A stretch of DNA of 64,000 bases from an uncultured Flavobacteriaceae bacterium (GCA_947494825.1 CANLWN010000002.1:186001-250000), one strand, 5' to 3'. Shown: positions 7,458 through 17,182, counted from the stretch's first letter. The notes: generated by a model from the sequence alone, not told the origin. Numbers and translations: made by a program.

Positions 7458-9469
7458 GCCCTCCTAAATCTATCCCAATCTTTTTATCCCCTCACCAAAA
7501 AAAACCTATTTTTGGGGCAAAATATCGAATATTGCGCGCGTTAATTGTTTTTGGATTCTTTTTGCTTATCAGTTCGGTTTGTTCCGCCCAAATAGAGGTA
7601 GAGCAAAAGCAAATCAATATCGTATACGGGGCCAATTTCACCAAGGACGAGGCCCAGTACCCGGGCGCATCGATCTTCAGCAAGGACGACCGCCAGGTAC
7701 AGTTTGAGCATGAGGGTGCGGATCTTTGGTGCGACATTGCTATTTTCTATCAAAAGGAGAACCGGTTAAAGGCTATAGGCAACATACGTCTGCAACAAGG
7801 AGATTCCGTGCAGATGACCAGTGGAAAAATAGATTATGACGGCAATATAAAATTGGCCAAGGCCTGGGAAAATGTGGTGCTGGAGAATGGCCAGATGACC
7901 CTGAGAACCGATACGCTGCGTTTTAATCGGGAGCAACAACAAGCATACTACGAGGACTTCGGGACCATTGTGGACTCTGCCAACACGCTTACCAGCCAAA
8001 TTGGACGGTATTTTATGGAATTGGACAAATATCAATTTTTGGACAAGGTACACATCCAGAATCCGGAGTACACGGTAGACTCTCAACAATTGGACTACTA
8101 TACCACCTCCAAAAATGCCTATATGTACGGCCCCTCCACCATTATCGGAGAAGCCTATAAAATCTATTTCGAACGTGGCTTTTACGACACCAAGGTAGAA
8201 AGCGGCTACGGTATTAAGAACACCCGTATAGATTACAACAACCGCATTATAGAGGGAGATAGCGTATATTTTGACAAGGCCACCGAGTTTGCCTCGGCCA
8301 CCAATAACATCAAGGTGACCGATACCGTTAATCAAGGTATCATTAGGGCCCACTATGCCGAGGTCTTTAAGGCCAGGGATTCGGTTTTCGCCACCAAACG
8401 CGCGGTATCCATAAGCCTGGTGGAACAGGATTCGCTCTATATGCACGGAGATACGCTCATGGTGACCGGGAAACCGGAGGCGCGGATCCTCAGGGCCTTT
8501 AGAAACGCCAAGTTTTACAAGACCGATCTTAGCGGAAAATGCGATTCCATTCATTTTGATCAACGCACCGGAATTACCCAACTCATTACAGAACCCATTC
8601 TATGGAACGGTGAAAACCAAATGACCGGAGACAGCATCCATCTCATATCCGATATGGAGACCGAAAAGCTCGATTCCCTAAAGGTGCTTAACAACGCCTT
8701 TGTGATTTCCTTGGACAGTATCGGTAAAGTAGGCTACAACCAAGCCAAGGGCAAGGACCTTTTTGGGCAGTTTGTAGAGAACGAGCTAAAGATTATTGAC
8801 CTGATCAAAAATACCGAGGTCATTTACTATATGTACAATGATGACGATGAACTCATAGGCATTGACAAGACCATTTGCAGCGAAATACGCTTGATCATGG
8901 CCAATAATGACATTGAGGACATCACTTTTTTTACCAACCCGGACGGTGACATCTTCCCGGAAAAAGATCTCCCTGAAAATGCCCGTAAACTAAAGGGTTT
9001 CATTTGGCGTGGCGATGAACGGATCATGACCAAGGACGATATCTTTGATGAGGACGATAACAACATCACCTTGGTCACTATCCAAGGCGTAAACAATCCC
9101 ATTGACTTTGAAAATGAGGACGTAGAAGATGGGCAAGGGATTTCCAAACCGGAAAAACCTAGGGGCCCTCCGGAAAAGACAAGCGTAAAAACCACGGAGA
9201 CAGGTATCGTTTTTAAGGTCCAGTTATTGGCCAGTTACCGGGATATTCCTTTGAAACCGGAGGAATTCAGTGGTCTTGACCCCCTTTCAAAAGAAAATTT
9301 TCAAGACCTCATTAGATACATGTACGGGAACGCGGCCTCCTACGACGAGGCCCTGAACCTAAAATTGCGTGCCGATGCCAGAGGGTATCCCGAAAGTTAT
9401 ATTGTAGCCTATAAGGACGGTGAACGGATTCCGGTTTCGGAAGCCCTGGAATACCTCGAGGATGAATAA
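7454..9469 (+). CDS. OstA-like LPS-assembly protein with C-terminal SPOR-like domain
   Basis: This 671-aa exported protein has an OstA/LptA-type N-terminal half (residues 50-400) made of repeated beta segments such as GNIRLQQGDSVQMTSGKIDYD and DTLRFNREQQQAYY. This is the jelly-roll repeat that carries LPS across the periplasm. The last 90 residues (FKVQLLASYRDIPLKP, then YMYGNAASYDEAL, then GYPESYIVAYKDG) match the SPOR-like domain that ends many Flavobacterial amidases and binds peptidoglycan. A low-complexity Pro/Glu linker separates the two. Start: TTG at 7454 overlaps the previous stop, but TTG at 7532 gives a cleaner signal peptide (RALIVFGFFLLISSVCSAQ). The 5' end is therefore uncertain. 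Confidence 0.85.
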   Translation: MSPPKSIPIFLSPHQKKPIFGAKYRILRALIVFGFFLLISSVCSAQIEVEQKQINIVYGANFTKDEAQYPGASIFSKDDRQVQFEHEGADLWCDIAIFYQKENRLKAIGNIRLQQGDSVQMTSGKIDYDGNIKLAKAWENVVLENGQMTLRTDTLRFNREQQQAYYEDFGTIVDSANTLTSQIGRYFMELDKYQFLDKVHIQNPEYTVDSQQLDYYTTSKNAYMYGPSTIIGEAYKIYFERGFYDTKVESGYGIKNTRIDYNNRIIEGDSVYFDKATEFASATNNIKVTDTVNQGIIRAHYAEVFKARDSVFATKRAVSISLVEQDSLYMHGDTLMVTGKPEARILRAFRNAKFYKTDLSGKCDSIHFDQRTGITQLITEPILWNGENQMTGDSIHLISDMETEKLDSLKVLNNAFVISLDSIGKVGYNQAKGKDLFGQFVENELKIIDLIKNTEVIYYMYNDDDELIGIDKTICSEIRLIMANNDIEDITFFTNPDGDIFPEKDLPENARKLKGFIWRGDERIMTKDDIFDEDDNNITLVTIQGVNNPIDFENEDVEDGQGISKPEKPRGPPEKTSVKTTETGIVFKVQLLASYRDIPLKPEEFSGLDPLSKENFQDLIRYMYGNAASYDEALNLKLRADARGYPESYIVAYKDGERIPVSEALEYLEDE

Positions 9470-9481
9470 GGGGTCGTGAAG

Positions 9482-10663
9482 ATGAAAAAGGACTTTCTAA
9501 AATATCAGGCCCAGACCACCCCCTATCCATTGGCTATGGAAGTTTCCCATGCCCGGGGCAGTTATATCTACGATTGCGACGGGAAGGCCCACTTAGATTT
9601 TGTAGCAGGGGTTTCCGCTTGCAGTTTAGGACATTGTCACCCCAAAGTGGTCGCTGCTGTACAACAGCAGTGCGAACAATATATGCATGTGATGGTCTAT
9701 GGGGAATACGTGCAAAAACCCGCAGTGGCCTACACCAAGCTCCTAGCTTCCCTTTTACCCGCACCTTTGGAGAGCACTTATCTGGTAAATTCGGGTACCG
9801 AAGCCATGGAAGGAGCTATGAAATTGGCCCGCAGGGTTACCGGACGATCTAGGATTATAGCAGCGCACGGGGCTTATCATGGAAACACCATGGGAAGTTT
9901 GAGCCTTATGGGCTACGAGGCAAGAAAAAGTACTTTTAGACCCTTGATTCCCGATATCGGTTTTATCCATTTCAACCACGAGGCCGATTTGGAAAGGATT
10001 ACGGAAAAAACGGCTGCAGTAGTACTGGAGACCATACAGGGCGGAGCCGGATGTATAGCACCCAAAACCGATTATCTGAAAAAGGTACGGGAACGCTGCA
10101 CGGAAATGGGAGCCTTGCTTATCCTAGACGAAATTCAACCCGGGTTTGGCCGCACCGGAAAACTCTTTGCCTTTGAGCATTACCATTGTGTGCCGGACAT
10201 CCTGGTCATGGGCAAAGGAATGGCTTCCGGGCTTCCTGTAGGCGCCTTTACAGCTTCCAAGGCCATGATGGACACCCTTCAGCATCACCCCTCCTTAGGC
10301 CATATTACCACGTTTGGGGGAAATCCGGTAATTGCGGCGGCAAGTTTGGCCACCCTGACCGAAATCAAGGAAAGTGGGCTTATTCCGGCCTGCCTGGAAA
10401 AGGAAAAATTGATCAGACAGCTGCTAAAACACCAATATATAAAGGAAATCCGCGGAAAAGGACTTATGCTGGCACTCCTTATGGAAAATGTAGCGCAGGC
10501 CAATTATGTAATACATGAATGTGCAAAAAAAGGACTGATACTTTTTTGGCTGCTGTTCGAACCCAAGGCCGTTCGTATCTCCCCGCCCTTGACCATTTCA
10601 GAAGAGGAAATTAGGGAGGGATGCGCCCTAATCCTCGAAGTATTAACAGCTTATAAACAATAA
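9482..10663 (+). CDS. Class III PLP-dependent aminotransferase
   Basis: This roughly 393-aa protein is a class III (ornithine/acetylornithine-type) aminotransferase using pyridoxal phosphate. Visible motifs are SGTEAMEGAMKLAR (cofactor phosphate region), AYHGNTMG, LILDEIQPGFGRTG with the PLP-binding Asp, and MGKGMASGLPVGAF with the Schiff-base Lys. The substrate cannot be fixed from sequence; in Flavobacteria such genes are annotated only as aspartate aminotransferase family. The ATG at 9482 is preferred over the in-frame GTG two codons earlier. It follows the OstA-like gene by 12 bases and is likely in the same operon. Confidence 0.9.
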   Translation: MKKDFLKYQAQTTPYPLAMEVSHARGSYIYDCDGKAHLDFVAGVSACSLGHCHPKVVAAVQQQCEQYMHVMVYGEYVQKPAVAYTKLLASLLPAPLESTYLVNSGTEAMEGAMKLARRVTGRSRIIAAHGAYHGNTMGSLSLMGYEARKSTFRPLIPDIGFIHFNHEADLERITEKTAAVVLETIQGGAGCIAPKTDYLKKVRERCTEMGALLILDEIQPGFGRTGKLFAFEHYHCVPDILVMGKGMASGLPVGAFTASKAMMDTLQHHPSLGHITTFGGNPVIAAASLATLTEIKESGLIPACLEKEKLIRQLLKHQYIKEIRGKGLMLALLMENVAQANYVIHECAKKGLILFWLLFEPKAVRISPPLTISEEEIREGCALILEVLTAYKQ

Positions 10664-10683
10664 TTTGTTAACTAATTTGTTAA
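10661..10683. repeat. Two 11-base direct repeats
   Basis: TAATTTGTTAA occurs at 10661-10671 and again at 10673-10683, a 12-base period that is about one helical turn. The first copy overlaps the aminotransferase stop. It could be a tandem regulator site for the TPR gene starting at 10761, but no regulator is implied. Confidence 0.5.
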
Positions 10684-10760
10684 TAATATAGCCCAAGTCG
10701 GGAATTAAAGACAGCCTCAAAAGGTTATTTTTAATTCCATAGTTTAACCAAAACGTTCCT

Positions 10761-12161
10761 ATGGCGTTAGATGCTAACGAAAGACCAAGCCGACCATTAG
10801 CCAAGTTTGAGTCCATGCTGAAGACCGATGATGTCTACTTCTTCGATGCGGAGGACTTTGAAGACATTATTCACTACTATCTCAACAACGGTAAGGTGTC
10901 CTTGGCAAAAAAAGCCATCAAAATAGGACTGCAACAGCACCCGGATTCCATTGAGCTTAAACTTCTGAGCGTAGAGGTTCTGGTTTTTGAGAACAAATTG
11001 GAGGTTGCCGAGCAACTGCTCGACGAACTACAGGTCCTGGACGGTTCCAACGAGGAAATTTACATACAGCGCGCCAACATATACTCCAAGAAGGACAATC
11101 ATGAAGCGGCCGTAATCCTTCTCAAAAGAGCCCTTGAAATAGCCGATCACCATATGGATATCTATTCCCTACTGGGCATGGAATATCTGTTTATGGACAA
11201 CTTTGAGCTTGCCAAGGAAAATTTTATGAAATGCGTTTCCATAGATGAGCAGGACTATTCTTCTCTCTATAATGTCATTTACTGTTTCGAGTTTATGCAA
11301 GATTATGAGGGCGCGATTTATTACCTGAACGATTTTCTGGAACGAAACCCTTATTGTGAAGTGGCCTGGCATCAACTGGGCAAGCAGTATTTTTCAAAAA
11401 AAATGTTCCCTGAGGCCCTCACCGCCTTTGATTTTGCCATTATTGCCGACGATTCCTTTATTGGCGCCTATTTTGAAAAGGCCAAAGTGCTGGAAAAAAT
11501 GGGAAATTACAACGAGGCCATAGAAAACTATGAAACCACCATCAGCCTGGAAGACCCTACTTCACACGCCTATCTGCGCATTGGAAGATGTCATGAAAAG
11601 CTGGGGAACGATGACCTGGCCAAGTACTATTATTACCATACCGTACATGAGGATCCCCTTTTGGATAAGGGCTGGTTGGCTATAACTGATTTTTATTTCC
11701 GAAAGGAAAATTTTGAAAAGGCCCTTTATTACATCAATAAGGCCATTAATATCGATGGGGAAAATCCCTTATACTGGAAAAAATGCGGTAAAATACACGT
11801 CGCCTTAAGAAACTACGATGAGGCCGATTTCGCCTATAAACAAGCGGTAGATCTAGGCAACTATGAGTTGGACACCTGGTTAAATTGGGCCGACGTGGTC
11901 CTGCTGAACGAGGACGTGGATTCTGCTGTGCAAATCCTATTGCAAGGGCTGGAATTTTACCCCGAAGAGGCCGAGATACCCTATAAAATGGCAGGCGTTT
12001 ATTTATTGATGGCCAATACGGGCAAGGCATCGGAAAGCCTGGTCAACGCCCTAACACTGAATGCCGAAAAACTTCACCTCTTCCTGGAGGCATTTCCACA
12101 ATATGCCGGCACGGAATGGACTAAAAACATAATTTCAGATATGAAGCGGGCTCCCAGATAA
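10761..12161 (+). CDS. Tetratricopeptide-repeat protein
   Basis: This 466-aa cytoplasmic protein has no signal peptide. It is built almost entirely from TPR units of about 34 residues, from roughly residue 25 to 440. Typical helix pairs with the A-x-x-x-Y and A-x-x-x-A-x-x-x-x-P signatures recur, for example NYNEAIENYETTISLEDP, ENFEKALYYINKAINID and NYDEADFAYKQAVDLG. TPR arrays are protein-interaction scaffolds; no enzymatic domain is attached. It is followed 27 bases later by the first DUF368 gene, so a role linked to envelope assembly is possible but only inferred. Confidence 0.9.
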   Translation: MALDANERPSRPLAKFESMLKTDDVYFFDAEDFEDIIHYYLNNGKVSLAKKAIKIGLQQHPDSIELKLLSVEVLVFENKLEVAEQLLDELQVLDGSNEEIYIQRANIYSKKDNHEAAVILLKRALEIADHHMDIYSLLGMEYLFMDNFELAKENFMKCVSIDEQDYSSLYNVIYCFEFMQDYEGAIYYLNDFLERNPYCEVAWHQLGKQYFSKKMFPEALTAFDFAIIADDSFIGAYFEKAKVLEKMGNYNEAIENYETTISLEDPTSHAYLRIGRCHEKLGNDDLAKYYYYHTVHEDPLLDKGWLAITDFYFRKENFEKALYYINKAINIDGENPLYWKKCGKIHVALRNYDEADFAYKQAVDLGNYELDTWLNWADVVLLNEDVDSAVQILLQGLEFYPEEAEIPYKMAGVYLLMANTGKASESLVNALTLNAEKLHLFLEAFPQYAGTEWTKNIISDMKRAPR

Positions 12162-12188
12162 AAAAACTACTTTTGTTTTTTTAATTTT

Positions 12189-13106
12189 ATGGAAAACCGA
12201 AACCTTCTACACTATTTGGTAATTGCCCTAAAGGGTATGGCCATGGGTGCAGCAGATGTGGTGCCAGGTGTATCCGGAGGGACCATCGCGTTTATTTCAG
12301 GCATCTATGAGGAACTCATCACCTCCATTAATCAAATAAATATTTCGCTCTTTCATACGCTGCGAAAAAAAGGTTTCAAAGCCTTCTGGTCACAGCTCAA
12401 CGGGAATTTTTTGTTGGCCCTTTTCCTCGGCATCTTTATCAGTTTATTTTCACTGGCCACTTTGGTAAGCTGGCTCTTGGAAAACGAACCCATACTCCTA
12501 TGGTCTTTTTTCTTTGGTCTGGTATTGGCCAGTATCTTTTTTGTGGGCAAGGCCATTGCCAAATGGAAGCCGGTCACCGTTCTGGTATTGTTATTGGGAG
12601 CGGCCTTGGCCTATTATATTACCATCTTGCCACCTATCGAAAATACCGCAAGCCTTCCCTTTCTTTTTTTATCCGGGGCCTTGGCAGTTTGCGCCATGAT
12701 CCTACCGGGAATATCCGGGGCATTTATCCTGGTGCTCCTAGGTTCCTACAAAACTATTCTGGATGCCGTTCACGAGCGTAATCTGGCTCTGGTAGCCACG
12801 GTGGCCTTGGGCGCCGTTTTTGGCCTGTTGAGTTTTGCAAGACTTTTAAAATGGATGTTTGCCCATTATAAAAATATAACCCTGGCTCTTTTAACCGGTT
12901 TCATCTTGGGTTCCCTTAACAAAATATGGCCCTGGAAACAGGTTTTGGAAACCCGAACCTTTGGCGATAAAATTGTCCCCATTCGGGAACGGAGCATTTC
13001 ACCTTTCGCATTTGAGGGAGATAACCAATTAATCCATGCCCTGGTCCTCGCCACCATTGGATTTTGCCTTATTTTTATGCTCGAAAAAGTAGCTGCTAAA
13101 AAATAA
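12189..13106 (+). CDS. DUF368 membrane protein, candidate undecaprenyl-phosphate transporter (copy 1)
   Basis: This 305-aa polytopic membrane protein of the DUF368 family has about eight to nine predicted helices. It carries the two inverted signature segments: AADVVPGVSGGTIAF near residue 20 and CAMILPGISGAFILVLLG near 160. DUF368 members have been shown in other bacteria to return the lipid carrier undecaprenyl phosphate across the cytoplasmic membrane (PopT), and that role is inferred here by family. The C-terminus includes an N-K-I-W-P-W-K segment typical of the family. It lies 12 bases upstream of a paralogue, forming a tandem pair. Confidence 0.9.
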   Translation: MENRNLLHYLVIALKGMAMGAADVVPGVSGGTIAFISGIYEELITSINQINISLFHTLRKKGFKAFWSQLNGNFLLALFLGIFISLFSLATLVSWLLENEPILLWSFFFGLVLASIFFVGKAIAKWKPVTVLVLLLGAALAYYITILPPIENTASLPFLFLSGALAVCAMILPGISGAFILVLLGSYKTILDAVHERNLALVATVALGAVFGLLSFARLLKWMFAHYKNITLALLTGFILGSLNKIWPWKQVLETRTFGDKIVPIRERSISPFAFEGDNQLIHALVLATIGFCLIFMLEKVAAKK

Positions 13107-13118
13107 GGACTGACCCAT

Positions 13119-14138
13119 ATGCACAAACCAAGAACATTTTTGGATAAGTTTTTTCTGGTCATCAAGGGACTTTGCATGGGTGCCGCCAATAAGGTTCCCG
13201 GAGTTTCCGGCGGAATTGTGGCCTTTGTAGGTGGATTTTACGAAGAATTCATCTATTCACTGCAAAAGATTAATCTAAAGGCCTTTAAACTGTTGGTCAA
13301 TGGCAGGTTCAAAAGCTTCTATCGCTACGTAAACGGGCAGTTTTTATCCTTATTGATCTTTGGTATGCTCGTGAGCTATTTTAGCGTTTCCAAGTTGCTC
13401 GATTATTTCCTGGAACAAAAGGAGCTTTTTGTCTGGGCCTCTTTTTTTGGCATGATCCTGGGCTCTATTTATTATATCGCCAAAGATTTTGATCATTGGA
13501 ACAAAAAAACCGTGCCTATGGGGCTGGCTGGGCTTATCATTGGCATCTCCATCAGTTTTTTAAGTCCGGCAAGGGAAAACGACAATCTTTTGTTCATCTT
13601 CTTTTGTGGTATGATCAGTGTTTCGGGCATGACATTGCCCGGACTATCCGGCTCCTTTATACTTATCCTTTTGGGGAATTATGTGTTGCTTTTGGTAGAC
13701 TCGGTAAACGCGCTCTACGATACCTTTGGAGAGGTCCTCAGGGGCGATTTTAGTTTCACCCAGAACACGGAACGTTTGAACATTTTAAAGATACTGGCCG
13801 TATTCGCCACGGGTTCCGCGGTGGGCCTGGTGACCATCTCCCATATCCTGAGTTATGTGCTAAAGCACTACAAACACATTACCACGGCGGTCATTATCGG
13901 TTTTATAACCGGATCATTGGGCGTGGTGTGGCCCTGGAAAAGAACGATGTATAAAATGGATCAGGCCGGGCAAATGGTCATGGATTCCAATGGTAAGGGA
14001 ATCATTGTAAATTACGAACGTTACCTTCCCAATTTTTCCGAGGTGGAAACTTGGTGGGCCCTCCTTTTCGTTATCTTGGGAATTGGTGTTTTATTGGCAT
14101 TGGACTGGTATGGTAAAAATGGCGCACAGAAAAAATAG
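13119..14138 (+). CDS. DUF368 membrane protein, candidate undecaprenyl-phosphate transporter (copy 2)
   Basis: This 339-aa paralogue of the preceding gene has the same architecture: AANKVPGVSGGIVAF near residue 25, MTLPGLSGSFILILLG near 165-180, and a V-W-P-W-K segment near 270. It is about 34 residues longer, with a larger loop before the last helix (about 285-315). The two copies are clearly diverged, which argues for an old duplication and possibly different substrates or regulation. Its 3' end overlaps the start of aroE by 20 bases, so translation of the two is probably coupled. Confidence 0.9.
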   Translation: MHKPRTFLDKFFLVIKGLCMGAANKVPGVSGGIVAFVGGFYEEFIYSLQKINLKAFKLLVNGRFKSFYRYVNGQFLSLLIFGMLVSYFSVSKLLDYFLEQKELFVWASFFGMILGSIYYIAKDFDHWNKKTVPMGLAGLIIGISISFLSPARENDNLLFIFFCGMISVSGMTLPGLSGSFILILLGNYVLLLVDSVNALYDTFGEVLRGDFSFTQNTERLNILKILAVFATGSAVGLVTISHILSYVLKHYKHITTAVIIGFITGSLGVVWPWKRTMYKMDQAGQMVMDSNGKGIIVNYERYLPNFSEVETWWALLFVILGIGVLLALDWYGKNGAQKK

Positions 14139-14865
14139 ATACGGGCTTGTTGGGCGGAATATTTCCTATTCCTTTTCCAAAGGGTATTTTACCCAAAAGT
14201 TTACGGCCCTTGGGCTGAACGGATATGTCTATGAAAATTTTGATATCCCGGCCATCAGTGATTTTCTGGAACTTATTAGGGACCGCTCCAACTTGAGGGG
14301 GCTCAATGTAACCATTCCTTATAAAGAGGCCGTTATTCCATATTTGGCGGCATTGGATCCCGAAGCGGAAAAAATTGGTGCGGTAAATACCATTGTGTTC
14401 ACGGATAAGGGATTAATAGGGTATAATACCGATGCCTATGGCTTTTTGAAAGCCATTGAGCCTTTTATAAAAAAACACCATACAAAAGCATTGATCCTGG
14501 GCACGGGCGGGGCATCCAAGGCCGTTGCCTTTGTCCTTGAAAATTTGGGCATAGTGTACAGCGCGGTCTCCAGGCATCCCAAAAAAGGACAATATGCCTA
14601 CCAGGACCTCAACGAAGCGCTTTTGGAGGAGTATACGGTCTTGATAAATTGCACTCCCCTTGGAACGCACCCCAATCTTACGGACAGACCCGGGATACCG
14701 TACCAATTTGTTACGTCTCGCCATTTACTCTTCGATCTGATCTACAATCCGAAAAAGACGGCCTTTTTATTGGCCGGGGAAAGCAGAAACGCCACCATCT
14801 GCAACGGGCTAAAAATGTTGGAATTCCAGGCCGAAAAAGCATGGGAACTATGGAATACCCTGTAA
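14119..14865 (+). CDS. aroE: Shikimate dehydrogenase
   Basis: This protein of about 248 aa reduces 3-dehydroshikimate to shikimate with NADPH in aromatic amino-acid synthesis. Motifs are N-terminal GLVGRNISYSFSKGYF (shikimate pocket), LRGLNVTIPYKEAVIPYL (with the catalytic Lys), GAVNTIV, IGYNTDAYGF, the dinucleotide-binding ILGTGGASKAV, and INCTPLGTHP. The ATG at 14119 is chosen because the conserved N-terminus starts there; an in-frame ATG at 14110 is the alternative. The gene overlaps the end of the second DUF368 gene. The protein is on the short side for AroE, as is usual in Bacteroidetes. Confidence 0.94.
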   Translation: MAHRKNRYGLVGRNISYSFSKGYFTQKFTALGLNGYVYENFDIPAISDFLELIRDRSNLRGLNVTIPYKEAVIPYLAALDPEAEKIGAVNTIVFTDKGLIGYNTDAYGFLKAIEPFIKKHHTKALILGTGGASKAVAFVLENLGIVYSAVSRHPKKGQYAYQDLNEALLEEYTVLINCTPLGTHPNLTDRPGIPYQFVTSRHLLFDLIYNPKKTAFLLAGESRNATICNGLKMLEFQAEKAWELWNTL

Positions 14866-14930
14866 ATAAGGCTTCGAATCTCCTTTTTTATCAACTCCAG
14901 CAATCAAAAAACCCCTTAAAGAAGTTTCAT

Positions 14931-14938
14931 TACCTTTG
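14931..14938 (+). promoter_or_regulatory. -7 box upstream of the DUF349 gene
   Basis: TACCTTTG matches the Bacteroidetes consensus TAnnTTTG exactly and lies in the 136-base gap between aroE and the DUF349 gene, 64 bases before the ATG. No perfect TTG is found at the -33 spacing. Confidence 0.45.
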
Positions 14939-15001
14939 TTGTAAGGAGCATTGTTAATAACTTAGTAATGGAAACCTGGCATCAATCAATAAACATTCGA
15001 C

Positions 15002-17182
15002 ATGTTGGAAGAGAAAGACGAGAAACTACAGGAAAGTGTAGGGGGAGAAAAAAAATCGGAAACTACTGAAAAACAATCAAACTCAGAGAAAAGCACCGAA
15101 ATTGCACTCGAAAACCCCAAAGAAGAGAAGGTCGTGGAACCTATGGAGCAACCGGCAGATGACGTGGAAGTAGAGCAGCTGGAAACTACAGTGGCCAAGG
15201 AAGAGAACAAAACCTCGGAAGCCCCCCAGGCGCAGGAAGAAACACCCTCAGGGGAAAACGCATCAAACCAGGAAACAGCCTCCGAACCTGAGGAAGAAAA
15301 AAAGACCCCGGCTTCATCACCCAAAGAGGAAGATGTTATAGAGGAGATAGAAGAGACCAATGCAGAGGATGCAGAGGACACAGATAATCATCACCGGCAT
15401 CACATCCCCATGTTGGACTATCATTCCATGTCCATGGAAAACTTGGTGGGTGAACTTCAGAAGTTGATCCGGACCGAGAAGGTCCAGGCAATCAAAAAAC
15501 ATGTGGACGGTATTAAGTACGAATTTGATCTAAAATTCCAGGAATTCATAGAGCATAAGAAAGAGGAATTTGTGGGCCATGGAGGCAATGAAATTGATTT
15601 TCGATACAATTCCGTTACCAAAAGACAGTTCAACGAGGTCTATTCGGAGTATCGGGAAAAACGTAACCAATATTACAAAAACCTAGAACAGACCCTTAAG
15701 GAAAACCTCTCCAAACGTTTGGAAATCATTGAGCAGCTAAAAGGCTTGGTAAATGTTGAGGAAGATATCAATACCACCTATAAAAACTTTAAGGACATTC
15801 AGGAAAGGTGGCGAAATGCCGGGCCAATACCCCGTAACAACTACAATGATGTATGGCGGACCTACCACCATCATATCGAGATATTTTATGATTTCCTACA
15901 TCTGAACCGGGAACTCCGCGACCTTGATTTTAAACACAATTTAGAAGAGAAACTTAAAATTGTGGAACGCGCCGAGGCCCTGGTAAAGCAGGAAGACTTA
16001 GGTAAAGCCTTCAGGGAACTGCAAACGCTCCACAAGATCTGGAAAGAGGATATAGGTCCGGTGGACAAGCAACACCGTGAGGAAATATGGGACCGTTTTA
16101 GCAGTGCTACCCGGGCCATGCATTTGAGACGGCAGGAGTACTATAAGGACATTGAAAAGGTATATGAGCAAAACCTGATCGAAAAGAATAAAATTATCGA
16201 GTCCATTTCCGCTGTGGCATCAAATGTGGCCACTAACCATAAAGCGCTACAGCAGCAAATTAGGGAAATAGAGCAACTGCGCGAGACATTCTTTAAGGCA
16301 GGGAAAGTACCCCAAAAGGTGAATGAAAAGACCTGGGCGGCATTCAAGGAAGCGGTAAGGGCCTTTAACCGTGGTAAAAATGCGTATTACAAAAACCTCA
16401 AAAAGGACCAACAGGAGAATCTGGACAAAAAACGGACCTTGCTAAATTTGGCACTTTCCCTGAAAGACAGTGAGGATTGGGACACGGCAACCCCAGAAAT
16501 GAAGCGGATACAGAGCGAATGGAAGAAAATAGGCCATGTCCCCAGAAAGTTTTCCGATAAGATATGGAACGAGTTCAAAACGGCCTGTAACCACTACTTT
16601 GACCGTTTACATGCCCTTAAGAATAAGGCCAACAAGGAAGAGGCGGATAATTTTGAAAAGAAAAACGCCTGCTTGAACAAACTTAAGGCCTTTGAACTCA
16701 GTGGAAAAAGGGATAAGGATTTAGAGGCAATCAAAGGCTTTATCGAGGAATGGAAGACCTATGGACGGGTACCCTTCAACAAAAAGAACATCAATGCAAA
16801 GTTCAATAAAATTCTAGATGCCCTTTTCAAGAAACTGGATATTGGCAGACAGGAATCGGAGCTTTTAAAATATGGGAACAAAATTCAGCAATTGGCCAAA
16901 AGGGAAGACGAACTGGCCATTTCCAATGAGCGGACCTTTATCAGAAGAAAGATAGATGAGAGCAAGAACGAGATTCGGCAATTGGAAAACAATCTTCAGT
17001 TCTTTTCCAATGCTTCCGAGGACAGTCCCGTGGTAAAAGAAGTAATCAAAAAGATAGATGCCCATAAAGAGGCACTTGAGACCTGGAAGGCAAAACTCAA
17101 AAAACTTAATATCATGGAGAACAATCTGCACAGGGAGCAAGAGGCTGCCGATGACGCAGACGCTTCGTCCGAAGAGGAATAG
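15002..17182 (+). CDS. DUF349 repeat protein
   Basis: This 726-aa cytoplasmic protein has an N-terminal acidic, Glu/Ser/Thr-rich, probably disordered region (about residues 1-130, ending in a His cluster HHRHH). The rest is an all-helical array of DUF349 repeats (about 140-640), each with a W-K-x-I/A-G-x-V/I-P-R/K pattern such as RWRNAGPIPRNN, SEWKKIGHVPRKF and EEWKTYGRVPFNKK. A coiled-coil tail follows (about 640-726). DUF349 proteins are widespread in Bacteroidetes and the molecular function is not established. It has its own promoter-like box and ends at a strong bidirectional terminator shared with the converging rny gene. Confidence 0.9.
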   Translation: MLEEKDEKLQESVGGEKKSETTEKQSNSEKSTEIALENPKEEKVVEPMEQPADDVEVEQLETTVAKEENKTSEAPQAQEETPSGENASNQETASEPEEEKKTPASSPKEEDVIEEIEETNAEDAEDTDNHHRHHIPMLDYHSMSMENLVGELQKLIRTEKVQAIKKHVDGIKYEFDLKFQEFIEHKKEEFVGHGGNEIDFRYNSVTKRQFNEVYSEYREKRNQYYKNLEQTLKENLSKRLEIIEQLKGLVNVEEDINTTYKNFKDIQERWRNAGPIPRNNYNDVWRTYHHHIEIFYDFLHLNRELRDLDFKHNLEEKLKIVERAEALVKQEDLGKAFRELQTLHKIWKEDIGPVDKQHREEIWDRFSSATRAMHLRRQEYYKDIEKVYEQNLIEKNKIIESISAVASNVATNHKALQQQIREIEQLRETFFKAGKVPQKVNEKTWAAFKEAVRAFNRGKNAYYKNLKKDQQENLDKKRTLLNLALSLKDSEDWDTATPEMKRIQSEWKKIGHVPRKFSDKIWNEFKTACNHYFDRLHALKNKANKEEADNFEKKNACLNKLKAFELSGKRDKDLEAIKGFIEEWKTYGRVPFNKKNINAKFNKILDALFKKLDIGRQESELLKYGNKIQQLAKREDELAISNERTFIRRKIDESKNEIRQLENNLQFFSNASEDSPVVKEVIKKIDAHKEALETWKAKLKKLNIMENNLHREQEAADDADASSEEE

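Noticed and set aside
7766-8581. A 271-codon open frame on the minus strand
   Set aside because: It is the antisense shadow of the OstA-like gene. It has no signal, motif or plausible start context, and the plus-strand gene has clear family features.
14986-15381. A minus-strand Ser-rich open frame
   Set aside because: It mirrors the Glu/Thr/Ser-rich N-terminus of the DUF349 protein. Low-complexity Glu codons read as Ser/Phe in antisense, so it is an artefact.
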